Shown here piece by piece: positions 38,619 to 52,268 of a stretch of DNA of 64,000 bases. Source of the stretch: Acanthopleura granulata (taxonomy: Eukaryota > Mollusca > Polyplacophora > Chitonida > Chitonidae). The stretch lies in NCBI GenBank assembly GCA_016165875.1, contig JABBOT010000005.1:30461943-30525942 (forward strand), read 5' to 3'. Below the pieces are notes generated by a model, which did no database searches, was not told where the DNA came from, and saw nothing but the letters and a program-made list of their open reading frames with translations. The translations under genes and the position numbers were made by a program. The first letter of the stretch is position 1. Each line of letters opens with the position of its first letter.

Positions 38619-39892
38619 TTAGACAAACACAAATCAACGAGAACTGATATAAATTAGTTTGACACAAACTGCGATATTAATCTGTTATTTTGCCCTTGCA
38701 CTTTGGTTAGACTGCATTGTTTAAGTGCAAAACACATTTATATATGTAGAACCGCATTCGCCAATATAATAATATCCATTGTCAGTATGGCTAGATATGA
38801 ACCTCGGTGAAACGAAAGACTTGGCATTGTTATTAGTTTTTCCAAATAGTACCTGAATAAAACTTAAATAAAACCGAAATCTGTTTAACGGTCTAGATGA
38901 CTTTCTGTATGGAGAACCATGAATGCACCTACGTATCAGTAAAACTGTTATTGTAAGCATCGACTTGCCAGATAGAGGTACTACAGACTATTACAGTAAC
39001 GACAGAACTGGAGATATATGCCACAGCAGTAGGCTCAACTTGCATGAATTCATGATTACATGCACCTGCCGACAAGTCAGCAAAGAAGACTGACCTCCCA
39101 CACCACAGAGTACACTATGTACAAAGTGAAAGTACGTTAAGAGATATGTGATCTCTGCTAAATCACTAGAATTTTGTATTTTGTTCAGTCATTCCACCTG
39201 CACGTGAGTTTCTACGCCGTTTAAGAATTTAACCTGGTTTAATTTCTTTTTCAGGCAGCATTCCTCTGATTGATGCAGACATACAGATGCATATCAAAAT
39301 CGACCCACTTGAAAATGATCGCATCCCTCAATGTAACAGATAATACCAATAATCTTGAAAGGGGAAATAAACTGACATCTAAATGACACGTTGCCGGGAA
39401 CCACGCAATGTAACTGTTTCCACATTCCGCCAGAAAACATACTGTTAGGAAAGAGACACACCAGACTGCCACAAGAAGGTTGCAGAAAAATTGTCCCGCG
39501 ATCATTTTCAAGAAGCAATCTCAATGGTTAACCCAAATCCAACCAGTAAACCTGTACAATGTTACTGGTTCCAGAAACACCTTATCCAATATAAGATATA
39601 TATGCGAGAATCCATTTCGATTTACAGTAAAGCAGCTTACGGCTTTCAGGGTATGGCACCGAACTTCGCCTGTATGGCTATTACAGCCATACTTGTAGTA
39701 AAATGTTATACAGTAATTACGTAACTTCATTGCTGTTTCTATTTATTGGATATTTACAACATTTGGCATGGAACATTTTGCAGCCCCAACCTCACTTTGT
39801 TTTGTCTCGAACAAACTATGTAAAGGTAGGGAAAGAAACAAAACACGTATACCTACAGGCATTTGAGACTTCATGCTTTAGTTAGAGGTTAC
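38619..39892. other. Intergenic stretch; nothing recognised
   Basis: Overlapping short frames on both strands near 39250-39730 have no protein-like signature. Confidence 0.35.
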
Positions 39893-40016
39893 AGCAAGGA
39901 AACGGGACTGGTTGGCACGGTGTCAGCATAATGTGACTGGGAATGATGTTACAGTGGCGGCAGTACTCTGGTGATATGAGCAACAAGAAAACACAACATG
40001 TATATGACGAAAACCC
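39893..40016 (+). repeat. SINE family 2, diverged internal fragment
   Basis: AAGGAAACGGGACTGGTTGG, GTGTCAGCATAATGTGACTG and AGTGGCGGCAGTACTCTGG follow the body of the 6.9 kb copy in order, without head or tail. Confidence 0.6.
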
Positions 40017-41254
40017 TTAAGACTACATACATACATTATTTACTGGAAAAGTATTCTGTAACAGTCGGGATTTCTTCATGGCATATGTGTTTGAAGTAGT
40101 TTTAAAAGCATTAAGTTATCTCTGACTTCCAACCATCTCCTACAATATTGGGCATTTGACGTTCAAATTTCTTCCTGCCATTTAATCGTGCTCATTTTTA
40201 ATGGCCTCGAGAGAAATTTAGTAAACTAACAAATTGGATAAGGGCTTGCATGATTTTAAAAACAGCGACATGCGTTATTTCGTTTCAACATCCGGAAGCT
40301 TCAAAAAAGTTGGGCGTCTAATTCGAATTATAATCGTTGTATAAACACATGTCGACAGAATTCTGGGCGTTCTTTAAACACAAATTAGTCTAGTATGTTT
40401 CACTCAAACATCACAAGTTAAACTAGAAGTGATTGGTCTAGTATTTAGTATTTCGTCATCCAAACCGTTTGAGATACCTTTGAATTGATTGGTTTGAAAG
40501 GCAAGCAATCTTAAAAACGTCACATCAAATACTGTTATTTTGTAGATATATATTGACGCACAAAGCTAGTTTCCTCCACTTAGAGCCCAGCACAGTTTTG
40601 ACATTGCCTGCAGGTGATACAATAAATACCACTGCATTTATGGTGGAAAGATGCCGCTTACCAGTGATAAACCATCGCAAGTTAGACGGTTGACTTTTAT
40701 GGCTGCCCTATTCGAATCTCCATATTTCTAGAGATTGTCTAGCCCTTAGCACCAAGTAGATTTTTCATATGAGCAGAATTTTGCACTTGCACCTGCAATC
40801 AGTGTCAATCACCACAACATTGCCGTTCACAGAATTTAACCTATATTTAACGGACAGGGAAGAATTACTTTGCAAACAAAGCTAATCATCCAAGATAAGT
40901 CAAGATATTCTTGTATTTATAGCGTATATCTGGAGAATCAGAATTTATCCCCCTGTGTGATCCTTGCTTGTTTACAAGAGAACTACTGTAAGAGTTTTAT
41001 TCCCCCTGGGATTATTTTCTCTCTATAAGCATTCCAGGACTTAAGGATATCATTTGTTTGACATCAGATTCCTGCTTTGTGATAAAAGCCGAGGACCATT
41101 TCAGTAACAGAATTTCTTTTGCTCCTAAGGTTATAGTATGTCACAATCATGACTATTTTTGTACATATATACTCAAGGGTGTATATCAAGCAGCCGAAAG
41201 AATCTATTTTATCTGCCTTCAGAGAATAAATTTTGGCATTAATCATTAGTTTAT
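40017..41254. other. Intergenic stretch; nothing recognised
   Basis: AT-rich DNA without a defensible gene or repeat. Confidence 0.35.
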
Positions 41255-41490
41255 GTACGTATTTATCACGTTGGTGTTTTCTTGACGTGCTCAAGGATAT
41301 ATCACTAATGTAGGGGTTTGTCAGATTCATGAGATGAACAAAAAGAGCGCGTAGAACCCAGAGAAACACCCAAACCCATTCCGATACAAGTATTTGATTA
41401 ACCTCCTGACTGAAAGTCCCAGTCAAACTGCCGGGACCTGAACTTGAACACTCGACTTTACTGACTGGTCCACTGCTGGGCACCTTCAGG
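41255..41490 (-). mobile_element. SINE family 1-like, diverged but near full length
   Basis: Read on the minus strand, a tRNA-like head near 41490-41430 (CAGCAGTGGACCAGTCAG, then GTGTTCAAGTTCAGGTCCC as the B-box region) leads into a body with GGGTTTGGGTGTTTCTCTGG. It ends at the family 3' end (TGATATATCCTTGAGCACGT) and a short A/T tail at 41255. It overlaps a 153-codon minus frame, which is therefore unlikely to be a gene. Confidence 0.55.
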
Positions 41491-44181
41491 AAAAATGAAT
41501 TAGATGATTTGCTAGATAAGGCCACAGGATTTGATAGGGTGAAATGTTATGGATTATCTGTAGCAAACCCGTGAGTGAAATTCTTCATCAGTTCTTCAAT
41601 AACACTATTGAAGTGCACAGTGCATCAACCAAATAGCAATTACAAGGGAAAGCCACTGGTTTGAGAGCGGTTGTAATTGTTATTGTGAAAACGCTTCATC
41701 TGCCGACAATATTCTTTTCCTGTTGCTTTTAGTATTGTTTTGGCGATATCGCAAATATGTGTAATTGTATACGTGTATAGGACAGGTTCTATCACCAGCA
41801 TATTTACCATTAGGTGCAAATGCCATACCTGACACACCAGGCATTATGCCCCACCTACTTGCCACAAAACATACCGGTTGACTGTAGCTCCATACACGTA
41901 CCTGTACCGACCACACTAGACCGGAGGCCACATCTACATGCAGTTTCCCCTCAATATACTGATATTGGTTCTTAGACTTAAATCACATGGTTGCTACTAT
42001 CAAGTGTTAGATAAGTGTTGCTGGAGTTGGAAACCGTTTTTCCCGCCAACGAGGAAGACGTACTAATTTATCGCCCACTTACGTGCCGGCTGCTGACATT
42101 CAAGAACAGAAACTGTTTCTTAAATCTAAGATGGAATGCTCTGCATAGATTAAAGTAAAATTCAACATATATTTATATAAATTCTCAGATGAAAAGGTTC
42201 AAGGCGGTAATTCGAACTAAGCTCGTACTTGTCAGTTATATCGTCTTATTGAATAATTTTAACTTGGTTACTTGTCAGTCATAATAGACGCTGAGAAACA
42301 TTAGGCGCCTCCGGACACTTTAAAGTCATCTCACAGTCTAATGTGTCGGAAGATAAGTATTAGTTGTCACCTATGTCCACATTTTCCAATAATTGCTTAA
42401 TATTGATTTTTTGGGGTATATATATATTTATCTATCGCCCAACTATGTAATGCCTCAATCAAAAATATTTCACTTCTTTAACGCCCATGTAGTTTATGGG
42501 TTTGCAAAAAAGCTGGGTGACAGAAAGCGGTGCTAAAATCATTGCCGAAATAGAAAGACAAATCCGCTGACATTCGGTCTGGGAGGGAAGGAGGGAGATG
42601 GTTTCGGACAGACAACGTCCTTGAGCAGGTTCGGGTAGCCTGTATTTGCCAGCAGTCTCAATACAAGAGGTACAGTTGCCCCAGAACATTACGCTCTCTC
42701 CAAGTTAGTTAATCTGTATATGTGCAAATCAGTGCTCTCAGAATTACATCACGTGTTATCAAGTCGTCTATGATGTTTTCTTTGCAGCTTATCAGTACTA
42801 AGACTTTTTCAAAAAATCTCGCCCCTCTGGCCGTGAGTTGTTCATCAGCAGATTTCAGTGTTTGGTTCACTCTGTATTATTTCCATGTCTCGATGATGTC
42901 AAAAATGTGCAAAAATGAAGGAATATACGTGTATATAGCAAGTCACAATCACTTCTGTATATCGTGCGGCTTAAGGTCATATGTGCTACAATTCGTGTTG
43001 TAAAACATTATTACAGCATTGTAAAACGATCGCAGCACACAGATAATAACTTGAAATAATACATGTATGTAAGCGAATATATGCTTTTTTCAAGGCGAAG
43101 TGTTCGTTAATGAACTGTCCCCAGTGTCATCACGTGGAAAGAAACGGTAGCCTGTGTAGTTTATTAACCCAGTTACCCTGGATTTCGTTTGAAACATTAA
43201 AGCGGTTTGCAACTACATAATTATCAGTTATTTCATCGGCATGAACTGGGTTATAACAGTCAAATTATGAGGAATAATCACTGATGACACGGCGGCCCAC
43301 TGTTCGCACAGACAATCACCACTAAAACCCAGTACAATGTCACACGATTGCTAAGTTCATAGCGCCATTAAAATGCGATCTCTTTGTTGTCGTCTGAATG
43401 AGAAAACAACAGTGTACAAACTATCATACAGACCATTCAGAAAGGTGAAGTTTTGGTGCATTGTATTTCTTCTCCGATGATACTTGCATTTTGAAGTATA
43501 CGTATTTCTAGGAGTGTCGTGTACGTTAACTGAAAACAGCTCACGGCAGTGTAATCACAATTAAATGAGTTACTCTTGCATGACATATCTGTTTAAATCG
43601 ACGTTTTATTTTGATTTTTGTTTATGCTAACATTGTAGAGTGACAAAAGCATGTCAGTAGACAAGTCATTTATCAACAACACTCATGCTTTCCCAGAGTT
43701 TAGACAATTTTCATTATTTTCATACCCTAAAGCATGCACCTGTACACCAAAAATGCCCACGTGGCAGAAAAAAATCACTTTACACCCTGAAATAGATAGA
43801 TTTACAACCGATAATGGGGATGACGATTGTGTTTAGCTCTAGGTTACACGAGCACATTGATTTTCCTTACAATTTAAGTTGAAAATTTTATCCAACTTTA
43901 TCCCCCAAAATATATTAAATAATCCAACCTATCATGACCACCATTTTTGGAGCTGTGCTCCTAAACGTGACGTAATGTTGCCGCCTTGGTAACCTCGGTT
44001 TCGGGGAGGGGTTGTACCCCTGGCAAAAAGTTTTCAGTTCTTTCCAAAGCAGACAAAATTCTGAAAAATTTTAACTAGGTATAAAACGACAGTGTAGAAA
44101 TGTACACTTTATCAACAACTCAGACTGTCTGAGTGGTAGTATAATCCAGTCAGTGCTCCAGCACTCGTCAATACAAGGGTT
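41491..44181. other. Intergenic stretch; nothing firmly recognised
   Basis: A minus frame at 42459-42689 encodes a short cysteine-rich peptide (six Cys), without signal peptide or splice support. Nothing else recognised. Confidence 0.3.
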
Positions 44182-44446
44182 GGGGCCTCCATGGCAGAGT
44201 GGATTATCGCGCCAGTGAGGCGATATGACCCCGTGCCTCTCAGCAAAGCAGTCGCTGTGAGTTCAAGTCCGCTCATGTTGGCTTCCTCTCCGGCCGTAGG
44301 TAGGAATGTCCGCTAGCAACTGCGGATAGTCGTGGGTTTATCCTTGACTCTGCCCGGATTCCTCCCACCATAATACTGACCGCCGTCGTATAAGTGAAAT
44401 ATTCTTGTGTACGGCGCAAAACACCAATCAAATAAATAAATCAATA
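44182..44446 (+). mobile_element. SINE family 1, full-length copy
   Basis: Head TGGGGCCTCCATGGCAGAGT (A-box region), B box GTGAGTTCAAGTCCG, body CTTCCTCTCCGGCCGTAGGT, and 3' domain GCCGTCGTATAAGTGAAATA with GTGTACGGCGCAAAACACC, then an AATAAATAAATC tail. It is collinear with the 22.7 kb copy. Confidence 0.9.
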
Positions 44447-47260
44447 CGGAGGTAAATCTTGGACCAAACTGATGCAGTTGCCAATTTGTAACCTCGTGCC
44501 ATGTACGCAGTGCGTGATTCCATTTGACCCGTTTGCGCGTGGACATATGTACATGGGATGGTGGCCTAGTTGGGAGGACAATTGGCCATTTTAATGAATT
44601 TAATATTCACACATAAGCTCTAAGCCACTATAAAGGTAAATTATCGACGAATACCCTAGAAACAAGCTCTTATATACTTGGCGTATCGAAGTGATAAAAG
44701 AGACAGACCCTCTAGTGGACAGAAATATTCCACTGTTGTTGAGCAAATGCGTCTGAAGTGTCAAAATGGCAGAATGATAAAGTATAAGGGAAGCATACGC
44801 TCGAATACATGTAGGGCTATAACATGAAAAAGCCTTTGAAAAGTGAAGCCACTTTGATCTGAGGTCAAGATAATGTTGAGGCATGATACATATCAAAGAA
44901 AATCTATTTTTCACCTTCACAGAGGACATGATTACGTCGTTAACTTAACATGCCATTCAATGTCCCTTTACGCTAAGTTTGATGTACAGATATAGTCAAG
45001 ATATCCCCTAAGTGTTGCTCATGCATATCATAGTCAACTTGGGGCTGGCCTTTAACGATATTTCACCACATTTTGTACTGGTAAGCCGCTTTATTGGAAA
45101 GTTACTTTTACATATCGTTATCTTCGTAATGACAATATTTCCCTTATAATGAGGTCTTCGCATAGCCAGTGCACCATCTGCATTGCATAGATCCCTGTCA
45201 TGGAGAATATGTATGCATTGTCGTGAAAGTAAGGTAAAACAAGAAGACTTAGTAAAAAGAAGCTGTCTCTACACAATCCCCTCCGTAAGTAAATATTCAT
45301 CTTCATCTGATAAGGCGACGTTGTTTGCTATGGTTTGCAACTGTCTTTATAGTGTCACAAGGTCGGCCATTTTAGGTAGCTTGTTTCACGGCATCTATTA
45401 TCCGTGCTTGCCTGGTCATACAACAAGATACCTCCTGACAGGGAAGATTAGATTAGAAGACAAGTCACCATTAGCTCTCGGCAAGTCCGTCTTGACTGAA
45501 CCTCCCTCCGCCTCACACTCCTTCAGCACAATTTCTGTAAGCCGAATTTCACCCACTTTACAAAATATACACACAAGGCCACTGGTGTGGTATTCCAATG
45601 ACCGATCAAACATATTTCCAATAGTGTCTCTCGGATTTGGTTACAAGCCTCTTTTTTATGGTGAACACAAGAAAACTTGAGGTGGGCTAGCTTCATGTGT
45701 AACCAGTGTCAACGAACAGTCCTTCACATTGTTTCTTTTGGGAGATGGTAGATGGCGTAGAAGTTCGAAAGGAATAGATCGGCTTGACATCCGCTATGTT
45801 GACTTTGTTCGCGCAATGTCTTATGGATGTGACCCATGGCAAACCGAGCCATCAATATATGTTAATAAAGAACAACAAAGCACAAAGATGTACTGCGCAT
45901 CATTTCTGAAAATTGCTCAACAGACAAACGTGCGTTTATTGTGTCGCTCTAAAAGCTTTATAACTTAAGCTACATTTAAAAAGAGATGTCCTCCAACAAA
46001 GCATAATATAACGCGCAACCAAGAGCATGCGATTTTTCTTAGAATGAATTGTGACATTAATTCAGAAAAAGTTTTTGTGGTGTAATGAATTCCTCCCACC
46101 TCGAATTCATTCACAAATAAGTAAAAATATTCTTGATTCAGAGCTTAAAAACCATAGCAAATACAAACATATTCCCACTGCACAATGACACATTAAACAT
46201 GGCCTCATTACCTTTCATTGGTGTCGACTGTTCCCAGCCCTCATGATTCCACCTTGAAATGCAAATTTCAAAAATGAATGAAAAAATCTTTCTTTGCGAT
46301 CGTTTGGGGATCAGTGTGTCCTGGGTCTAAATCTTAATGATGTGGCATGCAAATATGATAAAAAAAAACCCATAAAAGATTCATTGCTGTGAGAAGAAAG
46401 TAGGCGAATAAGATGGGATCGGTAAACTAACTGTGCCATCCTGAAGCTATTATTCAAGCTTAAGTCGTGTTTTAATACTCTTAATCAGCTTTGTCATCAA
46501 TATATCACCTAAGAGGCAGCTGGACATTAAAGAGTTGCCTTGCAGCTGGCAATAAGAACGGTACAATATTCATGATTACAAAGCCCACGAATCCTTGATC
46601 AGCCCGTGTGTCAGCTTATAACAGCCTTGTGAAGATAAATTGGTTGATTTATGTCGTTTTGTAACATTTTATTCAACAACAGCCATTACAGGATTTCCGT
46701 GTGGCATAACTTGACCGATTTGGGATTTCTTAGCGGCAAGATCTTAAAATACAAGGCAACATGTCACATAAAAGGTTGCAATAAAATTACTAAATAAAAA
46801 TTTACCATGGGAAGGATTTAGGAATGCGAAAGATGCTGTGCGGGTTCACGTTTGAAACGAACAAATTAAATTGATGCCTGCTTTCGCATAGAATGCCTCT
46901 TTGGTTGTATTTACTGTGACCTATTTAGTTTAATGTTTACAGGATCGTTTCTCAGTTGCTACAAGATTTAACCAGGGAGATTCACATTAGGCTGTACTCT
47001 ACCTATAGGTCAGGACACATATAGGTAAGAAGTAAAAGAACAGTGTATTCTTTTTCGGTTTTCTGCCTTAAATCACTGAACCATGTTGGTGTGGTTAGTA
47101 TCATTCGCTGATTCACTTGTTTAGCGCGGTTCTCCAGTACTTGTCATCAAAGGCTCGACAGTTGCCGAGAGTCAGGCAATCGTCTGACGCAGCTAAGGTC
47201 CACGTAAGTAAGATGTTAAAGGCTTGACAAACGCGTTTGACTCGTCAAAATTAGACTCAC
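44447..47260. other. Intergenic stretch; weak exon-like segment only
   Basis: At 45534-45432 (minus) a frame containing IVLKECEAEGGSVKTDL lies between an acceptor-like TTACAG and a weak GAG|GTATCT donor. It overlaps a 165-codon plus frame (45183-45680) with poorer composition. Neither is called as a gene. Confidence 0.25.
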
Positions 47261-47406
47261 AGGATACAGATGTCTCTGTCCGTTGGTATACTACATTCAC
47301 CGTACTGATGACCTTGTTTAGCGAGAACGTATCGAGAACAATGCGATCCTGTAAGTTTCGGCGTTGCTGTCTTCTCCTGTAGCAGTCTGCCGCCTGCATC
47401 GATCCC
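47261..47406 (-). CDS. Candidate internal coding exon, function unknown
   Basis: I do not recognise this protein. A good acceptor (TATATGTCTGCAG) precedes 47406 and a consensus donor (CCT|GTGAGT) follows 47261, giving a 146 bp exon. Two frames are open throughout: one containing GRLLQEKTATPKL and YGECSIPTDRD, another containing RNLQDRIVLDTFSLNKV. The correct phase cannot be chosen without the neighbouring exons. Paired strong splice signals are the main support. Confidence 0.35.
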
Positions 47407-49774
47407 CTGCAGACATATAAGTGTGTCTTACAATTTCACTTTCTTGGTACTGGTAGTGTAATTGGTATACCAGCGAAAGCTTATGTCCCTGAAGGCTGTA
47501 TATTTAGTTACTTAAACGATATTTCCAATATTATGGCGTAAGAATCATATTTAATGATTTTCAGGCTATTGCGTGAAAAGTGTACTTAATGTCAGCTTTG
47601 AATTTGGACTGATTTTGGTTTTTTTAATTCGTTGAAATACCACGTGTTTCGTGGTTACCCTTATATTGCACGTTATCATTTTAATATTGAAAAAAGCTGT
47701 CTTCTTGATTCTAACATGTTCTCCTCGCAATATGGATCAAATACAGCCAATATTGCGTTCATCAAAATCATTCATCCATATACTCATTTATTCATTCAAG
47801 CCAGTACACTTTACATACTGTCTATTTCATTTTCAATTAAATTCATGAGAAAAATACACCCGTGATGGTGTGTGTTTCTACAAGTGTCTTACAATTTTTA
47901 ACACGCAGTGCATAGTTATCGTAACAAGCTGGATTATACCATACTCAAGCTCATACTTCATGCTCTGGCAAAGCAAAAATAAACGGAGAAAAAAGTCCAT
48001 GTGCGGTTATTTACAATGTCTGTTTTGCTGTGAGGTCATTATCAGACTGGCGTATTTGTACGAGTGTAAGAGTCCGTATCGCTTCATTTCCAAAAGACTC
48101 ACCAGTGAAGAATCACTGAGCAGCGATACACTGATCAGCGCACTAACACTATCAGAGTACACCGCCATCGGGCCACACGATCATGTCATTTGATTGATGA
48201 GTCCAAACACGATACTACAAGCCTATATTTCCAAAAACTGAGCCTCTGTACCCTGCGGACATTCCGACAAAGATATCAGCATGGAAGACGATTACAGTTT
48301 ACATTGTCACATCGACTATTTTCTGTCTCCTTAAAATATTCTTCCTTTTCCTTTTGGTTCCTCAATATTGTGTTCGTAGCTCTTTTCAGTCAGCAACATT
48401 CGGATGCACTTCCATACAACTGAATATGCTCAGTGGATGTTTCATCGAACTTCTACAACTATATTTATTACACCTCATATGCGTTTCTCTTGCTCTCATT
48501 AGGAGCGGCACGCGGGGTTCGGCACTTGGTCATGCTGCATCCTGCAACGTTGTCTGCATAACAAATGCAATGTACCGCGTTCATCCGTAACACATCACAT
48601 TTACTTGCACAGCGCTGTGCGCTAGTTGTGCATCAAGTGTCTGTAGCCGACAACTCATGATGTCCCTCTCAGTAGGATGTAATAATTGTATTATATTTTA
48701 AGCCACCTGCTACCACAGTTTATGAACATACATAGTTTGGATTGTTTGTGGATTGTTTGTCGGATCATTTCTACTTTCACCGCACAGCATTGAAATTCAC
48801 TGCAACACAAATATATCTGACAAAAATTCTGTCTATAGCTTACTACAACTACATTTTCCAGACAATCCGACTGGTTTGTTCATTAAAATGGATTATTGCT
48901 GGCGCCGTCCGTATTATTGACGAATAGCCACTTGTTAAGATGACGACCTTTAAATTAAGAAGCACAGCAGCAAGATCGATCGGCCAAACAAGATTACACC
49001 GTACACAAAAGATCACGACCCATAAAATGGCATGTGCGAATCCAGGTGTCGCATAATATGCTGCAAACGCAAATAAAAGAAATAGATAAATGTTAAAAAG
49101 AAGACGTGTTTATAACAGAATAGATTAAGGTTTCAGCGTAACACGGCTGTAAGCACAGGGACCCCCTTTGGCTTTTGTGGAGTATGATACTTTATCAGTG
49201 CACAGCTTGCCTCGTCCAAAAGCAAGCTGAAGTGTTTCGAAAAATCTTTTTCCGAGACCCCATTCCGATACTTGAATTGAAACATCACGTAGTATGTCTG
49301 AGGGTTTGAAAGACAAACATGTTAACTGCGCCATTATCAATGCTAACTAGTGTTTTTATGGTCGATGGCTTTAATTTCAAATATGATTCACGTCATCTAG
49401 ATTGCAGGCTTCATCTCACTTCAAACGGTGCATTAAATATTCTGTGAAATATAGCACTTCTCTTGGGATCTCTTGACCAGTTATTCAGAAAAGACATACT
49501 ATTCTAGCTTAAAATTCTAAATTCATTTAACATTTGTGTACACAATATCATTATTAACATGTGAAACGTTTCAGATAATTCTAACGCAACAGTACACCAC
49601 ACTACCCATGTTGGCTACGAAAGCTAAACTATGTCTGTTCATTACCTGAGCAGGAAAATTGCTACACTTTCATCTTTTGTAATGTCCAATATGTATTAAA
49701 GTAGAACTCCGAAAGGCTCTGTAATTCGTAATTATAATGGGTTTCTGAAAATACAATACTATGTGCAATTTTAT
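47407..49774. other. Intergenic stretch with a possible 3' coding segment at about 48000-48193 (+)
   Basis: The plus frame ending at TGA (48193) has a GC-richer, serine-rich end (RLTSEESLSSDTLISALT) unlike the AT-rich surroundings. The earlier part of that frame looks non-coding. Acceptor-like AGs lie near 48033 and 48046. I cannot name a family. Confidence 0.25.
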
Positions 49775-49843
49775 TCACTTATTTATTTATTTGATTGGTG
49801 CTTTACGCCGTACTCAAGAATATTTCACTGGTACGACGGGGCC
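49775..49843 (-). repeat. SINE family 1, 5'-truncated 3' end
   Basis: ATTTATTTATTTGATTGGTG, CTTTACGCCGTACTCAAGAA and TATTTCACTGGTACGACGG are the reverse complement of the conserved family 1 3' domain and tail. The body and head are missing. Confidence 0.85.
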
Positions 49844-50469
49844 AGTGCAATTTTATGTTGGAAAGTTAATACTGCCCTAACCTTGTTGAGGTTTATACCA
49901 TGGTCACATCACTGCAAAATACATGTAATTTAATAAATTTGGTCCACTTGACGGGTTTCCTGCATTCAGTTCAATGCCTGAAACCAGGATTGCAGGTGTG
50001 TCTGGAGATTAATGCTTGGTTTGTGTCCCTGTGTATGCGTATGATCACAACGTTTAGTATCGCGTCCTTTTTACAGCAGTACCACCCATGAAGCAAAATG
50101 AGGACACAAACGCCCACTTTACCTTGATGTAATCATTTCTATGATATCCTCACAAAACTAGTATTGCTCTGAAGTCTCGGATATGCCTGCACATTTTTGT
50201 TTTCAAAACCGGTCTTGACTTAAATCAGGAATAATGCTCATGGTCCGAAAACTGTCACTGTTATCACACCTTTGTATACTGAGAGCATTACTCGGTCCAC
50301 AAGGCTGATAATACCAGAGTTAATATTTGATTTGAAACACAGTGTGTTATGTTCGTGGTACATGCATGCATTTATTTGATAAAAAAGCTGACCCGACTCA
50401 CCCATTCTCAACAATACCCACTGAACTTCGTCTCATATTTAACCAATCCTGACGTTACATGATGTAATA
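49844..50469. other. Intergenic stretch; nothing recognised
   Basis: AT-rich DNA between a SINE fragment and a MITE. Confidence 0.35.
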
Positions 50470-50828
50470 GGGGAGCTTCGAGTTCGAACTCTTTTATGGC
50501 TAAAGGTAAGTCCTACTGTACCAGGTCACTTGACAAAAATGTTAGGCAACTATTTCTGATTACATTTACTATAACATGAGTGTCTGAAACAAGCGTCACG
50601 GAAAATTATTTGGGCTGGGCGAAAAATGGTGAAAATTGAAGAGCTGGAGGTTTGTGAGCTGAAGATATTCCTGAAGGAAAGAAATGTAATTTGTACGTCC
50701 TGAACACGTTGAGATAGGTGAGCAGTAAAATGAAGTCAGCAAATGTTGCCTAACATTTTTGACCAGTTACATGATACAGTAGGACTCTTTATCTTTGGTA
50801 ACAAGAGAGTTCCAACTCGAAACTGCCC
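50470..50828. mobile_element. MITE with about 80 bp terminal inverted repeats, copy 1
   Basis: The left end GGGGAGCTTCGAGTT and the reverse complement of the right end, GGGCAGTTTCGAGTT, begin imperfect inverted repeats of about 80 bp. These include CCTACTGTA and, at their inner ends, CAAAAATGTTAGGCAAC on both sides. TA flanks both ends, consistent with a TA target duplication as in Tc1/mariner-type transposons. There is no transposase frame inside, so it is non-autonomous. A second copy is at 57374-57727. Confidence 0.85.
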
Positions 50829-52268
50829 TACAGATGGTATTGTGGGTAATGGTGAAGCGTTTCCTTTCATCATTCTGCCTACAAAGTCATATAGCCGTCC
50901 GAAAGTAAAACTCGACATACATTTAATGGCCCGTTTTCCTTGTTTTGCTCTTTTCTTGGATCATAGCTTTTCACTCATAAAGTGTTTTTGCACTATTCAC
51001 TAAACAGCATACAGACATACCCTCTTATGTCGCACAAAGCAACCAAAGTAAATTGAAAATTGAATCAATTCCAAGAAGTAATTATGTCACAAGGCAGTCT
51101 GAACGTGCCAGACAAATGTGTGTGCCATTCAATTATCACTTTTTTATGCAGAGTAGATAGAATACAACAGGTCCTGCTGGGTTTCCACATGCTGTTATCA
51201 ACAGGAGCCTTTGATCGTATTCTCAATTTAATTCCAATTTCAGTGGCTTTGAAGCACTGCAAAATATGGGACAACTGGCATAATATGAAGCTATGACAAG
51301 TGACATATTTCATTAACTTGGAATCTCAAATGGTGATATTATTCAAATTATATTATGATGAGAAAAATGGCAGGATAGCAAAGATTATATAAGATGAAGA
51401 TGTTAAGAACAGAATGCAACTTTTACATATTTAAAACGCACAACGAATGCGCAAGATTTTAACTTATTAAAGATCAGTGTACTTCTGGTGTTAAACTTGG
51501 TAAGAGCAAAACACAAAAGTTTTACACATAGGAAAATGTATGTTTAATTAAGCATTAAAATTCTTAAATATTAGAGCCTCGATATGGTTGAAAAATTGCC
51601 AAGGCGGCTTTAAGTCATAACCGTTCATTCGTGGGTAGAATTTTACTGTTGGTATTGTAAAAACTTGGACTATCTGCTAAAGATCCACACGAAATAAAGT
51701 TCACCAAAGAAAACAACCAAGTTGTTTTCGATTTGGGAAAGTTACGTTTTCTTTAACACCATGTCTCTAAGAAGTAATTTCATTGACTTGTGTCATTTCC
51801 AGTCTGTGCGGTAGTTTTGAAATACAATATGCTGAGGAAAGTCCTTTCTAAAAATCTTTCTTGCATTAAAAAACAGTCAAGTAAGAACTTAGTTGATTGG
51901 TTACACGGTCTTGGTTTGGTCTTGGTAGTAGGTCAAAGGCAATTCCAAGGCCTTCGTGTGAATCTGCAAACAAAGGCACCTCTGGCACGCATGTCCCGGC
52001 AAACGTAGCAGCTTTTCCGGTGACTGCGAACATGAACGACAGCAACCAATACTTCCCAAAGCGACAGTTTTGTGTGGATTGTATGGATTTTGTGAAATGA
52101 CTACACTATTTGACGTTAAATAACATGGCATTTCCCCCTCTATATATTGGTGGGAGTAGGTAAGTCAATCTTTCTCTAATATGGAGGATAAAAAGAAGGA
52201 AAGACGAAAAATGTTCGAAACATGTTCACTTTTTCTATGATCTGAAGGATAACTTAAAAGCCTGGAAA
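50829..52268. other. Intergenic stretch; nothing recognised
   Basis: Short frames on both strands at 51060-51313 overlap each other and have no family signature. Confidence 0.35.

Noticed and set aside
41064..41525. 153-codon minus-strand ORF
   Set aside because: Most of it overlaps a diverged SINE with a tRNA-like head and SINE tail.
45183..45680. 165-codon plus-strand ORF, the longest single-frame plus ORF
   Set aside because: Composition is not protein-like and the opposite strand reads better over part of it. No start context or family motif.
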